Positions 1-9,880 of a stretch of DNA of 64,000 nt are shown here, in pieces. A program made the translations under genes and the position numbers. This DNA comes from Actinomycetota bacterium (GTDB lineage: Bacteria > Actinomycetota > Thermoleophilia > Miltoncostaeales > Miltoncostaeaceae), in contig VGCE01000001.1 in NCBI GenBank assembly GCA_016870155.1, forward strand, positions 62,001 through 126,000, written 5' to 3'. Numbering within the stretch: the stretch's first letter is position 1; the number at the start of each line of letters is the position of its first letter. The notes below the pieces were generated by a model. That model worked only from the letters and a program-made list of their open reading frames with translations. It was not told where the DNA came from and made no database searches.

Positions 1-1
1 G

Positions 2-550
2 TGGTGGCAGCCGCTGGCATCGGGCGCGCTGGTGGCGCTGCTGCTGCTGGTGCCGGCGCTCATACGACCCGAGGGCATGGGAATGGGCGACGTGAAGTTG
101 GGCGCGCTGATCGGCGCCGCCCTCGGCGTGGCGGCGGGCCTGCTCGCCGTGCTGGCGGGTCTGGTGCTCGCCGCGGCATGGGGGTTCGCCTTGGCGGTTG
201 CGCGCGGCGCGCGGCCGTCGACGGTGGCCCTGCCGCTCGCGCCGTTCCTCGCCGCGGGGGTGCTGCTGGTGGTCGGTCCGGCGGCCTTCGTACACTCGGC
301 GCATGGAACAGGTCATCGTCACCCGCCTGCGGCCGGCGCCGCCGTACGACCTGCGCCTCTCGGCAGGTGGCAGCGCGGGGGGCACCCGGCGCTGGCAGGG
401 CTCCGTGCTGGTGATGGCGCTCCACACGCCGGCCGGGCCGGCGCGCGCGGCGGTGCGCCAGCGCGCGGACGGCGAGATCGAGGCCGCGGTGCGGGGCCCG
501 GATGCCGCGAGCGCGGTGGATGCCCTGCGGTTCGCGCTCGCCATAGGTGA
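2..550 (+). CDS. Prepilin peptidase (A24 family), C-terminal part
   Basis: The gene enters from outside the window, so only the C-terminal part is present. The visible protein has hydrophobic segments and, about 25 residues in, the motif GMGMGDVKLG, which carries the GxGD signature and catalytic aspartate of type IV prepilin/leader peptidases. These inner-membrane enzymes cleave and methylate pilin-like signal sequences. Protein-like sequence ends near base 290 (a hydrophobic stretch ending VVGPAAF). The frame has no stop until 548-550, so it runs about 250 bases into the next gene, and the tail there looks like out-of-frame translation. No frame gives a stop near 300, so one simple indel does not explain it. 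Confidence 0.75.
   Translation, partial: WWQPLASGALVALLLLVPALIRPEGMGMGDVKLGALIGAALGVAAGLLAVLAGLVLAAAWGFALAVARGARPSTVALPLAPFLAAGVLLVVGPAAFVHSAHGTGHRHPPAAGAAVRPAPLGRWQRGGHPALAGLRAGDGAPHAGRAGARGGAPARGRRDRGRGAGPGCRERGGCPAVRARHR
291..296 (+). promoter_or_regulatory. Putative -10 box TACACT of alkA-like gene (leaderless)
   Basis: TACACT lies 6 bases before the ATG at 303 and fits the TANNNT pattern seen before many starts in this window. It suggests that transcription begins at the start codon, inside the end of the preceding peptidase gene. Confidence 0.5.
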
Positions 551-1199
551 CGACCACGCGCCGTTTCTGCGCAGGGCCCGCCGCGACCCGCGCATGGCGC
601 CGGTGAGCGTGCGGCGCGCGGGGTACCGGCCCGCCCGGCGCGGCACCGTGGCGCAGTCGGTGATCACCGCGGCGTGTGGCCAATTGGTGACCGGGCGCGA
701 GGCCGCCCGCATGGAGCGCGAGATCGTGGCAATGGCGTCCACGCGCGCCGACGACGGACTGGTGCAGCCGCCGACTTCTGCCGACATGGCCGCGCTGCAA
801 CCCGCGCGCGCCGTGGCGTCGGGCCTTGCGGCGCGTCGCGCCGGGGCGATGACGCGCGTCGCGCGATCCATCGACCTCGAGCGCCTGCGTGAGGTGCCCA
901 CCGACCGCATGACCGCCCGCATCACCCGCGAGCCGTGGCTCGGCCCGTGGAGCGCAGGCGTCATCGGCACCTACGGCATGGGGCGGTTCGACGCCCCCGT
1001 GGTGGGCGATCTGGGCCTCATGCGCATCCTCGCCGCCGAGACCGGCCGCTGGCCCGACGCCGACGAGACCCGCGCGCTGGTTGACCGCTACGAGGAGTGG
1101 AGCGGCCTGGCCAGCGCATACCTGCTCATGCACCCGCACGCGCGCACCAAACAGGGCGAGCGGCGGCAGCCGGGCCCGCGGAGGCAGCGCGCGGCCTGA
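303..1199 (+). CDS. DNA-3-methyladenine glycosylase II / HhH-GPD DNA glycosylase (AlkA-like)
   Basis: A 298-residue base-excision repair glycosylase that would remove alkylated bases from DNA. Residues 1-105 resemble the AlkA N-terminal domain (a PYDL motif near 14-17). The HhH-GPD fold follows, with TVAQSVITAACGQLVTGREA near 115-134, the helix-hairpin-helix region around 208-230 and the probable catalytic aspartate in PVVGDLGL (about residue 236). The ATG at 303 was chosen because it retains the N-terminal domain and sits 6 bases after TACACT. An internal ATG at 594 would leave only the catalytic core. The first 248 bases overlap the open end of the prepilin peptidase frame. Confidence 0.8.
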   Translation: MEQVIVTRLRPAPPYDLRLSAGGSAGGTRRWQGSVLVMALHTPAGPARAAVRQRADGEIEAAVRGPDAASAVDALRFALAIGDDHAPFLRRARRDPRMAPVSVRRAGYRPARRGTVAQSVITAACGQLVTGREAARMEREIVAMASTRADDGLVQPPTSADMAALQPARAVASGLAARRAGAMTRVARSIDLERLREVPTDRMTARITREPWLGPWSAGVIGTYGMGRFDAPVVGDLGLMRILAAETGRWPDADETRALVDRYEEWSGLASAYLLMHPHARTKQGERRQPGPRRQRAA

Positions 1200-1229
1200 T
1201 GGGGCCGTGGTGCGCGCCTGCAGGGGCGG

Positions 1230-1235
1230 TATGCT
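1230..1235 (+). promoter_or_regulatory. Putative -10 box TATGCT of the aro operon
   Basis: TATGCT lies 9 bases before the aroC ATG at 1245, in the 45-base gap after the glycosylase gene. It is the likely promoter of the long operon running to 9880. No Shine-Dalgarno sequence is seen, consistent with a leaderless first gene. Confidence 0.5.
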
Positions 1236-1244
1236 GCGCGCCCG

Positions 1245-2405
1245 ATGGCGCTTACCTACCGCACAGCGGGGGAGTCGCACGGCCCGGCCCTCACCACGGT
1301 CATCGAGGGGCTTCCGGCCGGCCTTCCCCTTAGGCCCGATGACATCGACGCCGACCTCGCGCGCCGCCAGATGGGCTACGGGCGCGGAGGGCGCCAGAAG
1401 ATCGAGACCGACCGGGTACAGGTGACCGCCGGCATCCGCCACGGGCGCACGCTGGGCAGCCCCGTGGCGCTGATGGTGATGAACCGTGACTTCGCCAACT
1501 GGTCGGAAGACCGCATGGCCATCTGGGAGCCGGCATCCGAGGTGGATCCCATCACGCTGCCGCGTCCGGGCCACGCCGACCTGGCGGGCATGCAGAAGTA
1601 CGAGACCGATGACCTGCGCAACATCCTCGAGCGCGCGAGCGCGCGCGAGACCGCCGCGCGCGTGGCAGCCGGCGGCGTGGCCAAGGCGCTGCTGCGCCGC
1701 TACGGCATGCAGGTGCGAAGCCACGTGGTGCAGATCGGCCCCGAGGCCGCTCCCACCCGCGACGACTTGGCGCTGTCTGACTTCGACGGCGTTGACGAGA
1801 GCCCGGTGCGGTCGCTCGATGCCGAGGCATCCGATCGCATGAGGGCCGCCATCAAGGCCGCCGGCCAGGACAGCGACACCCTCGGAGGGATCTTCGAGGT
1901 GTGGGTGTTCGACCCGCTGCCGGGGCTGGGATCGCACGTGAGCGGCGATGCCCGTCTCGACGGCCGCATCGGCCAGGCGATGCTCGGCGTGCAGGCGATC
2001 AAGGGCGTGGAGATCGGCGCCGGGTTCGAGCTTGGGCGCATCCGCGGCAGCGCAGCGCACGACGAGATCTTCTGGTCGGAGGATCGCGGCTACCACCGCC
2101 GCACCAATCGCTCGGGCGGCCTCGAGGGCGGAATGACGCACGGAGCACCGCTGGTGGTGCGCGCGGCGATGAAGCCCATCGCCACCCTCAGCCGCCCCCT
2201 GGCGTCGGTCGACGTGCAGAGCAAGGAGGCCACGGCGGCGTTCAAGGAGCGCTCCGACATCTGCGCGGTCCCGGCCGCAGCGGTGATCGGCGAGGCCGTC
2301 ATCGCCTTCGTGCTGGCCCAGGCGCTCATCGACAAGTTCGGCGGCGACTCCATCGCATCCCTCGACGCCGCGGTGGATCGCTACCGCGCGGTCCTGGCGC
2401 AGTAG
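1245..2405 (+). CDS. aroC: Chorismate synthase
   Basis: Converts 5-enolpyruvylshikimate-3-phosphate to chorismate, the last step of the shikimate pathway, using reduced FMN in the cytoplasm. The 386 residues match the full family length. Family motifs are present in order: GESHGPAL near residue 9, MGYGRGGRQKIE near 43, RPGHADLAG near 107, RASARETAARVAAG near 130, and a C-terminal QSKEATAAFKERSD. It is the first gene of a tight aro operon (aroK follows after one base), so the last pathway enzyme is made with those for dehydroquinate formation, dehydration and shikimate phosphorylation. aroE and aroA are not in this window. Confidence 0.97.
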   Translation: MALTYRTAGESHGPALTTVIEGLPAGLPLRPDDIDADLARRQMGYGRGGRQKIETDRVQVTAGIRHGRTLGSPVALMVMNRDFANWSEDRMAIWEPASEVDPITLPRPGHADLAGMQKYETDDLRNILERASARETAARVAAGGVAKALLRRYGMQVRSHVVQIGPEAAPTRDDLALSDFDGVDESPVRSLDAEASDRMRAAIKAAGQDSDTLGGIFEVWVFDPLPGLGSHVSGDARLDGRIGQAMLGVQAIKGVEIGAGFELGRIRGSAAHDEIFWSEDRGYHRRTNRSGGLEGGMTHGAPLVVRAAMKPIATLSRPLASVDVQSKEATAAFKERSDICAVPAAAVIGEAVIAFVLAQALIDKFGGDSIASLDAAVDRYRAVLAQ

Positions 2406-2406
2406 C

Positions 2407-2937
2407 GTGGCCACGGAGCGCTGGATCGCGCTCGCGGGGTACATGGGCGCGGGCAAGAGCACCGTGGGGCGGCAGGCGGCCGACCTGCTCGGGGTGCAGT
2501 TCCTCGACGTGGACGACCTCATCGTGGCCCACGCGGGGCAGTCGATCCCCGAGATCTTCGCCCAGCGCGGCGAGCTGTGGTTCCGCCGCACCGAGGAGGA
2601 CCTCACCCGCGAGAACCTCGCGGCCGAGCCCGGGGTTCTTGCGCTGGGCGGGGGCGCGCTGGGCAGCAAGCGCACGCGCGACCTCTTGGGCCGCACGGCA
2701 TGGGTGGCCTGGTTGCGCATCGACCCCGAGTTGGCGTGGGACCGGGTGGGAGGCCAGCCCGGGCGCCCGCTTGCCCTGGATCGCGACCGGTTCATCCGCC
2801 GCGCAGGCGAGCGCGAGCACGTGTACCGCGAGGCGGCTGATGTGATCCTCGACGGCTCGCTGCCATCGGACGAGGTGGCGCGTGTGCTGGCCGACTGGGC
2901 GCAGGACGGAGGCCCCGATGAGGACCAGGCCGGATGA
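2407..2937 (+). CDS. aroK: Shikimate kinase
   Basis: Phosphorylates shikimate with ATP. The 176-residue protein has the Walker A loop GYMGAGKST at residues 11-19, the shikimate-binding DVDD at 34-37 and a GGG motif near 80. A lid-region arginine lies in GQPGRPL. The start is GTG, one base after the aroC stop. The last bases overlap the aroB ATG (ATGA), indicating translational coupling. Length and motifs are typical. Confidence 0.96.
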   Translation: MATERWIALAGYMGAGKSTVGRQAADLLGVQFLDVDDLIVAHAGQSIPEIFAQRGELWFRRTEEDLTRENLAAEPGVLALGGGALGSKRTRDLLGRTAWVAWLRIDPELAWDRVGGQPGRPLALDRDRFIRRAGEREHVYREAADVILDGSLPSDEVARVLADWAQDGGPDEDQAG

Positions 2938-4031
2938 GCACCACCGCCCCCGACCCGGCGATCACCGCGGTGATCGGCGCGCGCGAGGTGCCCGTGCACC
3001 TGGGCGCCGGCGCGATCGACCTGGTCGGCCCCCTGCTGGCGGCACGGGGCGAGGGCGACGGCGCGATGGTGGTGGTGGACGACGGCATCGCGGCGGCCGG
3101 CGAGCGGGCGGCGGCGTCGTGCCGTGACGCCGGGCTGCGGGTGCACGTGGAGGCCGTGCCGGCGGGCGAGGCGTCGAAGAGCCTGGCCGAGATCGAGCGT
3201 CTCGGCCGCGCGTGCGCCCGGGCGGGAATCCGTCGGCGCGACGCCGTGGTGGCGGTGGGCGGCGGCGTGGTGGGCGACCTCGCGGGGTTCCTCGCGGCGT
3301 CGTACCAGCGCGGCGTGCGCCTGGTGCAGGTCCCCACCACGCTGCTCGCGATGGTCGATTCCTCATTGGGCGGAAAGACCGGCGTGGACCTGCCCGAGGG
3401 CAAGAACTACGTGGGCGCGGTGTACCAGCCCGAGGCCGTGGTGATGGACACCACCGTGCTGGGCACCCTGCCCCCGCGCGAGCTCTCGTGCGGCTTCGCC
3501 GAGGTGGTGAAGTACGGGCTGCTGGTGGGCGGGGACCTGATAGAGATAATCGCGGCCTGGCCCGAGCTTCCGGGCCCCGATAATGAGCTGGCCGACCTCA
3601 TCAGGCGCTGCGCTGAGTGCAAGCTCGAGGTGGTGGCCGAGGACGAGTTCGACCTGGGCCGCCGGGCGATCCTCAACCTGGGCCACACGGCCGGCCATGG
3701 CATCGAGGCAGCGGCGGGCTATGGCCTCTACCACCACGGCGAGGCGATCTCGCTCGGGCTGCTCGCCGCCCTGCGCGTGAGCGAACAGCAGCTGAGGCTC
3801 GACCCCTCGTGGCGCGACCGCACCGCCGCCACGCTCGCGCGGCACGGCCTGCCCGTGGAGCTCGACCCCTCGGTGGACGTGGACGAGGTGATCGAGATCA
3901 TGTCGCGTGACAAGAAGTCGGATGGCCGGGCGCTCAACATGGTGCTGCTGCGTGCCCCCGGCGACGTCCTTACCCACCAGGACCCCGACCCGGCCGTGGT
4001 GCGCGCGGCAGTGGAGGAACTGCTCCCATGA
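2934..4031 (+). CDS. aroB: 3-Dehydroquinate synthase
   Basis: Cyclises DAHP to 3-dehydroquinate using NAD and a divalent metal; this is the second shikimate-pathway step. The 365-residue protein has the NAD-binding GGGVVGDLAGF near residues 109-119 and SSLGGKTGVDLPEGKN near 143. The metal ligands are expected at E190 (in CGFAEVVKYG), H251 (GHTAGHG) and H268 (YHHGEA). ATG overlaps the aroK stop by 4 bases, and the next gene overlaps its stop the same way. Confidence 0.97.
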   Translation: MSTTAPDPAITAVIGAREVPVHLGAGAIDLVGPLLAARGEGDGAMVVVDDGIAAAGERAAASCRDAGLRVHVEAVPAGEASKSLAEIERLGRACARAGIRRRDAVVAVGGGVVGDLAGFLAASYQRGVRLVQVPTTLLAMVDSSLGGKTGVDLPEGKNYVGAVYQPEAVVMDTTVLGTLPPRELSCGFAEVVKYGLLVGGDLIEIIAAWPELPGPDNELADLIRRCAECKLEVVAEDEFDLGRRAILNLGHTAGHGIEAAAGYGLYHHGEAISLGLLAALRVSEQQLRLDPSWRDRTAATLARHGLPVELDPSVDVDEVIEIMSRDKKSDGRALNMVLLRAPGDVLTHQDPDPAVVRAAVEELLP

Positions 4032-4465
4032 TCACCATCGCCCTGCTGCATGGTCCCAACCTCGACATGCTGGGCCGCCGGCCCTCGCAGCACTACGGCA
4101 CGCTCACGCTGCCCGACCTCGAGGCGCAGGTGCGCGCCTGGGGCGAGGAGCGCGGCATGCGCGTGGGCACGTTCCAGACCAACTTCGAGGGGGCGTTCCT
4201 CGAGCACGTGCACGGGCTCGCCGGCGCGGTGGACGGCGCCATCGTGAACCCCGGCGCGTGGACGCACTATCAGTACTCCGTCCGCGACGCGCTCGAGGTG
4301 ATGGGGGCGCCGTTCGTCGAGGTGCACCTGTCCGACGTGGACGCCCGCGAGGACTTCCGCACGGCGTCGGTGGTGCGCGACATCGCGCTGGCCACCGTGA
4401 AGGGAAAGGGGCCCGAGGGCTATCGCGAGGCGCTGGACATCCTGAAGGCGGAGCTCGGGGCTTGA
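4028..4465 (+). CDS. aroQ: Type II 3-dehydroquinate dehydratase
   Basis: Dehydrates 3-dehydroquinate to 3-dehydroshikimate. At 145 residues it has the size of the dodecameric type II enzyme. Recognisable features are HGPNLDMLGRR (8-18), the catalytic tyrosine in HYGTLTL (Y23), NPGAWTH with the active-site histidine (H80), and EVHLSDVDARE (98-108) with the conserved arginine R107. The usual HLSN reads HLSD here, a mild substitution. It overlaps aroB by 4 bases (ATGA) and pepP by 4 bases (TTGA). Confidence 0.95.
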   Translation: MITIALLHGPNLDMLGRRPSQHYGTLTLPDLEAQVRAWGEERGMRVGTFQTNFEGAFLEHVHGLAGAVDGAIVNPGAWTHYQYSVRDALEVMGAPFVEVHLSDVDAREDFRTASVVRDIALATVKGKGPEGYREALDILKAELGA

Positions 4466-5532
4466 GCATCCTGGCGCGCCAGGCGCGCATCGGCGAGGTG
4501 CTGCGCGAGGAGGGGCTGGACGCCCTGGTGGTGACCGACCCCGTGAACATCCGGTACCTGAGCGGCTTCGTGGGATCTAACGGCGTCCTGGTGGTCGCTC
4601 CGGACGGGCGCGTGCTGCTCACCGACTCGCGCTACGCCGCTGCCGCACGCGACCAGGTGGAGGACACCGAGGTGGTCATCGCGGGGCGCGACCTCATGGA
4701 CCGCCTTGCCGAGGTGGTGCCGCACGGGCGCGTCGGCGTGGAGGCCGATCACGTCACCGTGGCACGTCGTGATCGTTTCGCCGGGCGCCTCTCGGGCGTT
4801 GACCTGGTGCCGACCTCGGGCCTCGTGGAGGACCTGCGCGTGGTGAAGGAGGAACAGGAGCTCGACTGCATCCGCGAGGCCACGCGCGTCGCCGATGCCG
4901 CGCTGTCGCGCCTGATCGACGGGGGCTTCGCGGGCCGCAGCGAGGCCGCGACCGCCTGGGCGCTCGAGGGCTGGATGCGCGACATGGGCGCCGCTGGCGC
5001 GAGCTTCGACATCATCGTGGCAGGGGGTGCGCACGGCGCGCTGCCGCACGCGGTGCCCCGCGCCGCGGCGATCGCGGCGGACACCCTCGTGGTGGTGGAC
5101 ATGGGCGCCCGGCACGCCGGATACGCATCGGACTGCACGCGCACCGTCGCCACCGGTACGCTCCCAGAAGTCCTCGAGGAAGCCTATGCGGTGTGCCTCG
5201 AGGCCCAGCGCGCGGCCCTTGCCGCCTGCCGGGCCGGCGTCCTGTCGAAGGACCTCGACTCGGTGGCACGGGAGATCATCGCGCAGGCGGGCCTCGGGGA
5301 CCACTTCGGGCACGGCCTCGGGCACGGAGTGGGGCTCGACATCCACGAGCGCCCGTGGCTCCGCCAGGAGGGCGGCGAGGTACTTCAAACCGGCATGGTT
5401 GTGACGATCGAGCCGGGCATCTACCTGGAGGGGGTCGGGGGAGTGCGCATCGAGGATCTCGTCATCGTCACCGATGACGGCTGCGAGGTGCTCACCCGCG
5501 TGCCCACCGACCTGACGACGACCAGCATCTAG
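4462..5532 (+). CDS. pepP: Xaa-Pro aminopeptidase / M24 metallopeptidase
   Basis: A cytoplasmic peptidase for X-Pro peptides, 356 residues. An N-terminal creatinase-like domain (to about residue 125) precedes the pita-bread M24 catalytic domain. The metal ligands can be placed: D213 and D224 in VVDMGARHAGYASDCTRT, a histidine in HGLGHGVG (284-291), E317 in TIEPGIY and E331 in VRIEDLV. The TTG start shares TTGA with the aroQ stop and gives a normal N-terminus. Whether it acts as an aminopeptidase or a dipeptidase cannot be settled from sequence. Its place between aroQ and efp matches the common pepP/pepQ-efp pairing in Gram-positive-type genomes. Confidence 0.88.
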   Translation: MSILARQARIGEVLREEGLDALVVTDPVNIRYLSGFVGSNGVLVVAPDGRVLLTDSRYAAAARDQVEDTEVVIAGRDLMDRLAEVVPHGRVGVEADHVTVARRDRFAGRLSGVDLVPTSGLVEDLRVVKEEQELDCIREATRVADAALSRLIDGGFAGRSEAATAWALEGWMRDMGAAGASFDIIVAGGAHGALPHAVPRAAAIAADTLVVVDMGARHAGYASDCTRTVATGTLPEVLEEAYAVCLEAQRAALAACRAGVLSKDLDSVAREIIAQAGLGDHFGHGLGHGVGLDIHERPWLRQEGGEVLQTGMVVTIEPGIYLEGVGGVRIEDLVIVTDDGCEVLTRVPTDLTTTSI

Positions 5533-5540
5533 GAGCGCCC

Positions 5541-6101
5541 GTGGGGGCCACCAGCAGCAATGACCTGAAGAACGGATGGGTGCTCGACATCGACGGCGAG
5601 CTCGTCAGCGTGGTGTCGTTCCAGCATGTGAAGCCCGGCAAGGGCGGTGCGTTCGTGCGCACCAAGCTCAAGAACATGGCCAAGGGCACGGTGGTGGACA
5701 AGACCTTCCGCGCCGGCGAGAAGCTCGAGCGCGTGACCACCGAGACCAAGAGCATGCAGATGCTCTACGAGGACGGCGACTCCCTGGTGTTCATGGACTC
5801 CGAGACGTACGAGCAGGTCAACGTGCCGCGGGCGAGCATCGACGCCGTGGACCTCATCGCCCCCAACTCCGAGGTGCAGGTGCTGTTCGTGCGCGACGCG
5901 CCCTTCCGCGCGGAGCCGCCCGCGTCGGTGGAACTGCAGGTCACCCAGACCGACCCCGGCGTGAAGGGCGACACGGTGAGCAACGTCACCAAGCCCGCCA
6001 CGCTCGAGACCGGCGCGACCGTGAACGTGCCGCTGTTCGTCAATGAGGGCGACCGCATCAGGGTGGACACCCGAACCCGGGAGTACATGAGCCGAGCATG
6101 A
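5541..6101 (+). CDS. efp: Translation elongation factor P
   Basis: Rescues ribosomes stalled on polyproline stretches. The 186-residue protein has the three-beta-barrel layout. The tip loop of domain I reads KPGKGGAF with the usually modified lysine at position 34, and the C-terminus keeps the family's GDRIRVDTRTREYMSR signature. It starts at GTG with AGGAG 6 bases upstream and lies 8 bases after pepP. No obvious modification enzyme (epmA/epmB, ymfI) is present in the window. Confidence 0.96.
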   Translation: MGATSSNDLKNGWVLDIDGELVSVVSFQHVKPGKGGAFVRTKLKNMAKGTVVDKTFRAGEKLERVTTETKSMQMLYEDGDSLVFMDSETYEQVNVPRASIDAVDLIAPNSEVQVLFVRDAPFRAEPPASVELQVTQTDPGVKGDTVSNVTKPATLETGATVNVPLFVNEGDRIRVDTRTREYMSRA

Positions 6102-7839
6102 GCACCGAGCCCGCCGCCATCGACATCGGCCTGGTCGATGTCACCCTGCGCGATCTGTGCACCCCGCCCTGGGGGGCGCGCATCGCCCCCGACGACCTGG
6201 GGTCCGCCGCCGCTGCGCTGGCTCCCATCGGCGCGCGGGTGATCGAGGTACTCGATCCGCCGTCGGCGCGAGCCGGCATGGACGGCCGCACCGAGAGCCC
6301 GCTCGATCGCCTGCGCGTGGTGGCCCGCCAGGCCGGCGGCGCGAACCTGGGCATCGTGGTCACCGGGCGCACCCTTCTTGGCGAGATCGCCCTCGGGTCG
6401 GGCGTCGCGGCCCGCCTCATCGCATCCGCCGCCGCCAGCGGGGCGTCGCGCGTGCGCGCCTACGACACCCTCAACGACGCCGACGCCCTGCGCATGGTGG
6501 CCGAGGCCGCCCGCGAGGTCGGGATGGGGTTCGTCCCAACCCTCGTGCTGGGCCCGGTGCCGGACGGCGCCGATCCGCGCTGGATGGACGAGGCCCTCGC
6601 GCTCGCGCAGCTTCCCGGCGCGACCTCCCTCTGCGTATCCGATCTGGGCGGCAACCTCACCCCGGTGGCGATGGGCCTGCTCGTGGGGAACATGGTGGAC
6701 AAGTGCCCCATCCCGGTGGAGGTATCGCTGCGCGCCACCGGCGGGCTGGCGTCGATGTCGGCGCTCAGCGCCGCGCTGGCCGGGGCGCATGCCCTGCACG
6801 CCTCGGTGGGTGCCGCGGCGCTGGTGGCCGGCCGCCCGTCGGCCGAGGCCCTGCACGTGGCTCTGCACGGCGGCGACCGCGAGTTCGACGTGGACGTGCC
6901 CGCGCTGGAGGACGCCGGGCGCATCATCTGGCCGCTGGTGGCGCCCGAGCGGGTGCGCCGCGCGGCCGAGCTCGCCGGCGGCCCTCAGCTGCAGCTGCCG
7001 CCCGACCTGGCCGCGGGCCTGCTGTCGCGCCTCAGCCGCCAGGGCCTGGCGTCTCGGGCGCATGAGGCGGCCGAGGAATGCGCGGCGGTGTGCCGCGACC
7101 TCGGCGGCGTCACGTTCGCCCCGCCGCTCGGCGAGGCCATCGTCGCGCAGGCCGCGCAGCACGTGATGGACGGCGTGCGCTGGCGCGAGACATCGTCGGA
7201 GCTGGCCGACATCGCCCTCGGGCCGCGGGGGCGCCTGCGGGGAGCGCTGTTGGAGGATGCCCTCGCGGTGGCCCGCGGTGCGGGCACCACCGGCGAGCCG
7301 CCCGACCTGGCCGCGGTGCTGGCCGCGGCGCCGTCCGACGTGTCGGAGGAGGACGCGGTGATCCTCGCGCAGTTCCCGGAGTCGGGGCAGCGCCTGGTGG
7401 ATCGCCGCCGCTCCCTCCTCGCCGAGGAGGCGGGGGAGACCGGCATGGCCGTCGACCGCGGCCTCATCGAGACCCTCGTCGAGGTGGTGGAGGGCGCCGG
7501 GCAGTCGGAGGTGAGCGTGGAGATCGGCGGTGCCCGGGTGACCGTGCGCCCGGCCGTGGCCGCCGCTGCCGCCGCCGACGGCGCGCCCGTGCCGATGGCC
7601 GACGACGGCGTGAAGGTGACGAGCCCGATGGTGGGCACCTTCTACGCAGCGCCCAACCCCGACTCGGACCCGTTCGTGAAGGTGGGCGACCGCGTGGTGC
7701 AGGGTCAGGTGCTCTGCATCATCGAGGCCATGAAGATCTTCAACGAGATCACGGCGGAGCGCGCCGGCACGATCAAGGAGATCGCGGTGGGCAACGCCGA
7801 TCCCGTGGAGTTCGGGCAGACCCTCTTCGTGCTGGCCCC

Positions 7840-7843
<4 letters not shown>
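6098..7843 (+). CDS. accB: Biotin carboxyl carrier protein fused to a degenerate carboxyltransferase-like domain
   Basis: A 581-residue two-part protein. Residues about 450-581 are a complete AccB: an IETLVEVVEGAG helix, a flexible Ala-rich linker, then the biotinyl domain SPMVGTFY...EAMKIFNE with the biotinylated lysine at K546. Residues 10-300 resemble the TIM-barrel carboxyltransferase domain of pyruvate carboxylase/oxaloacetate decarboxylase alpha (VDVTLRD near 13, YDTLND near 122, RATGGLASM near 212). The carbamylated-lysine motif KDMAG reads SDLGG (181-185), and the HTHATTG metal site reads SLRATGG (210-216). The lysine and both histidine ligands are therefore absent and this domain is probably not catalytic. 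ATGA overlap with efp, GTGA overlap with accC. A normal AccB is about 160 residues, so the N-terminal extension is the anomaly. Confidence 0.85.
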
Positions 7844-9200
<1,357 letters not shown>

Positions 9201-9201
<1 letters not shown>

Positions 9202-9614
9202 TGGCGGCGGTCTCGCGCAGGCAGGCGCGCCGCCAGGCGGTGATCCTGCTCTACCAGCGCGATGTCACCGGCCTGCCGGTGCCCGAGCTCGTGGAGAACG
9301 CCCTGCGCGCGGGCGAACACGCCGACGATCCCTTCACGCAGGCGCTGGTGGATGGCGTGGAGGCCGACCGCCAGGTGATCGACGAGCGCATCACGGCCTC
9401 AGCCGATGGCTGGACGGCCGATCGCATCGCCCCCCTCGAGCGCAACATCCTGCGGGTGGCGGTGTACGAGCTCGGCAGCAACGACGTGCCTGTGCCGGTG
9501 GCGATCGACGAGGCCGTGGAGATGGCGAAGAAGTGGTGCGCGGCGGAGGCCCCGAAGTTCGTGAACGGCGTGCTGGGGCGCGTGGCGCGCGAGAATGGCG
9601 AGGCAGCGGCATGA
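9201..9614 (+). CDS. nusB: Transcription antitermination factor NusB
   Basis: Binds boxA RNA with NusE/S10 and takes part in antitermination at rRNA operons. The 137-residue all-helical protein shows the family pattern: RRQARRQAVILLYQ at the start, a central LERNILRVAVYEL and a C-terminal AIDEAVEMAKKWCAAEAPKFVNGVL. Its ATG overlaps the accC TGA by one base. Confidence 0.95.
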
Positions 9615-9880
9615 GCGCACGCGAGGAGATGCAACTCGCCACGCGGCGCCTTGAGGAGCTCTCCCGGCGCATCGCCCAGGCCGCCAATCGTCCCGCCTCT
9701 GAGATCGAGGAGCTCGCCCGCCAGGCGGCCGACCTTTCCGCCGCCGTGGTGGAGATCATCCCTCGGGCAATCGCCGAGGCCGAGGCCGAGGCCCGCGGTG
9801 ACGTCCCGCGCATCGGTGACCCCGCCGCCGAGGCGCCGGCGTTCGTGCCCGACGGCCTCTCGCAGGACGAGCCGGCCTAG
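9611..9880 (+). CDS. Small helical protein of unknown function after nusB
   Basis: An 89-residue acidic protein not assigned to a family. Residues 1-65 are predicted helical, possibly coiled coil (RRLEELSRRIAQAA, EIEELARQAADLS), followed by a disordered Pro/Ala/Asp tail. It has no membrane segment and no cysteine cluster. The ATG overlaps the nusB stop, so it is the last cistron of the aro-efp-acc-nusB operon. Its TAG shares a CTAG with the stop of the convergent acetolactate decarboxylase gene. Coding is supported by frame continuity and coupling. It is shaped like XseB, but a clear xseB is present at 29748. Confidence 0.65.
   Translation: MSAREEMQLATRRLEELSRRIAQAANRPASEIEELARQAADLSAAVVEIIPRAIAEAEAEARGDVPRIGDPAAEAPAFVPDGLSQDEPA

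Noticed and set aside
60-3146. A 1028-codon open frame on the minus strand across the aro genes
   Set aside because: It lies opposite well-identified genes and is rich in His/Arg/Ala without domains, typical of antisense frames in GC-rich DNA.
9611-9880. Assigning the small helical gene after nusB as xseB
   Set aside because: A clear xseB is coupled to xseA at 29748, and the family core motif is absent here.
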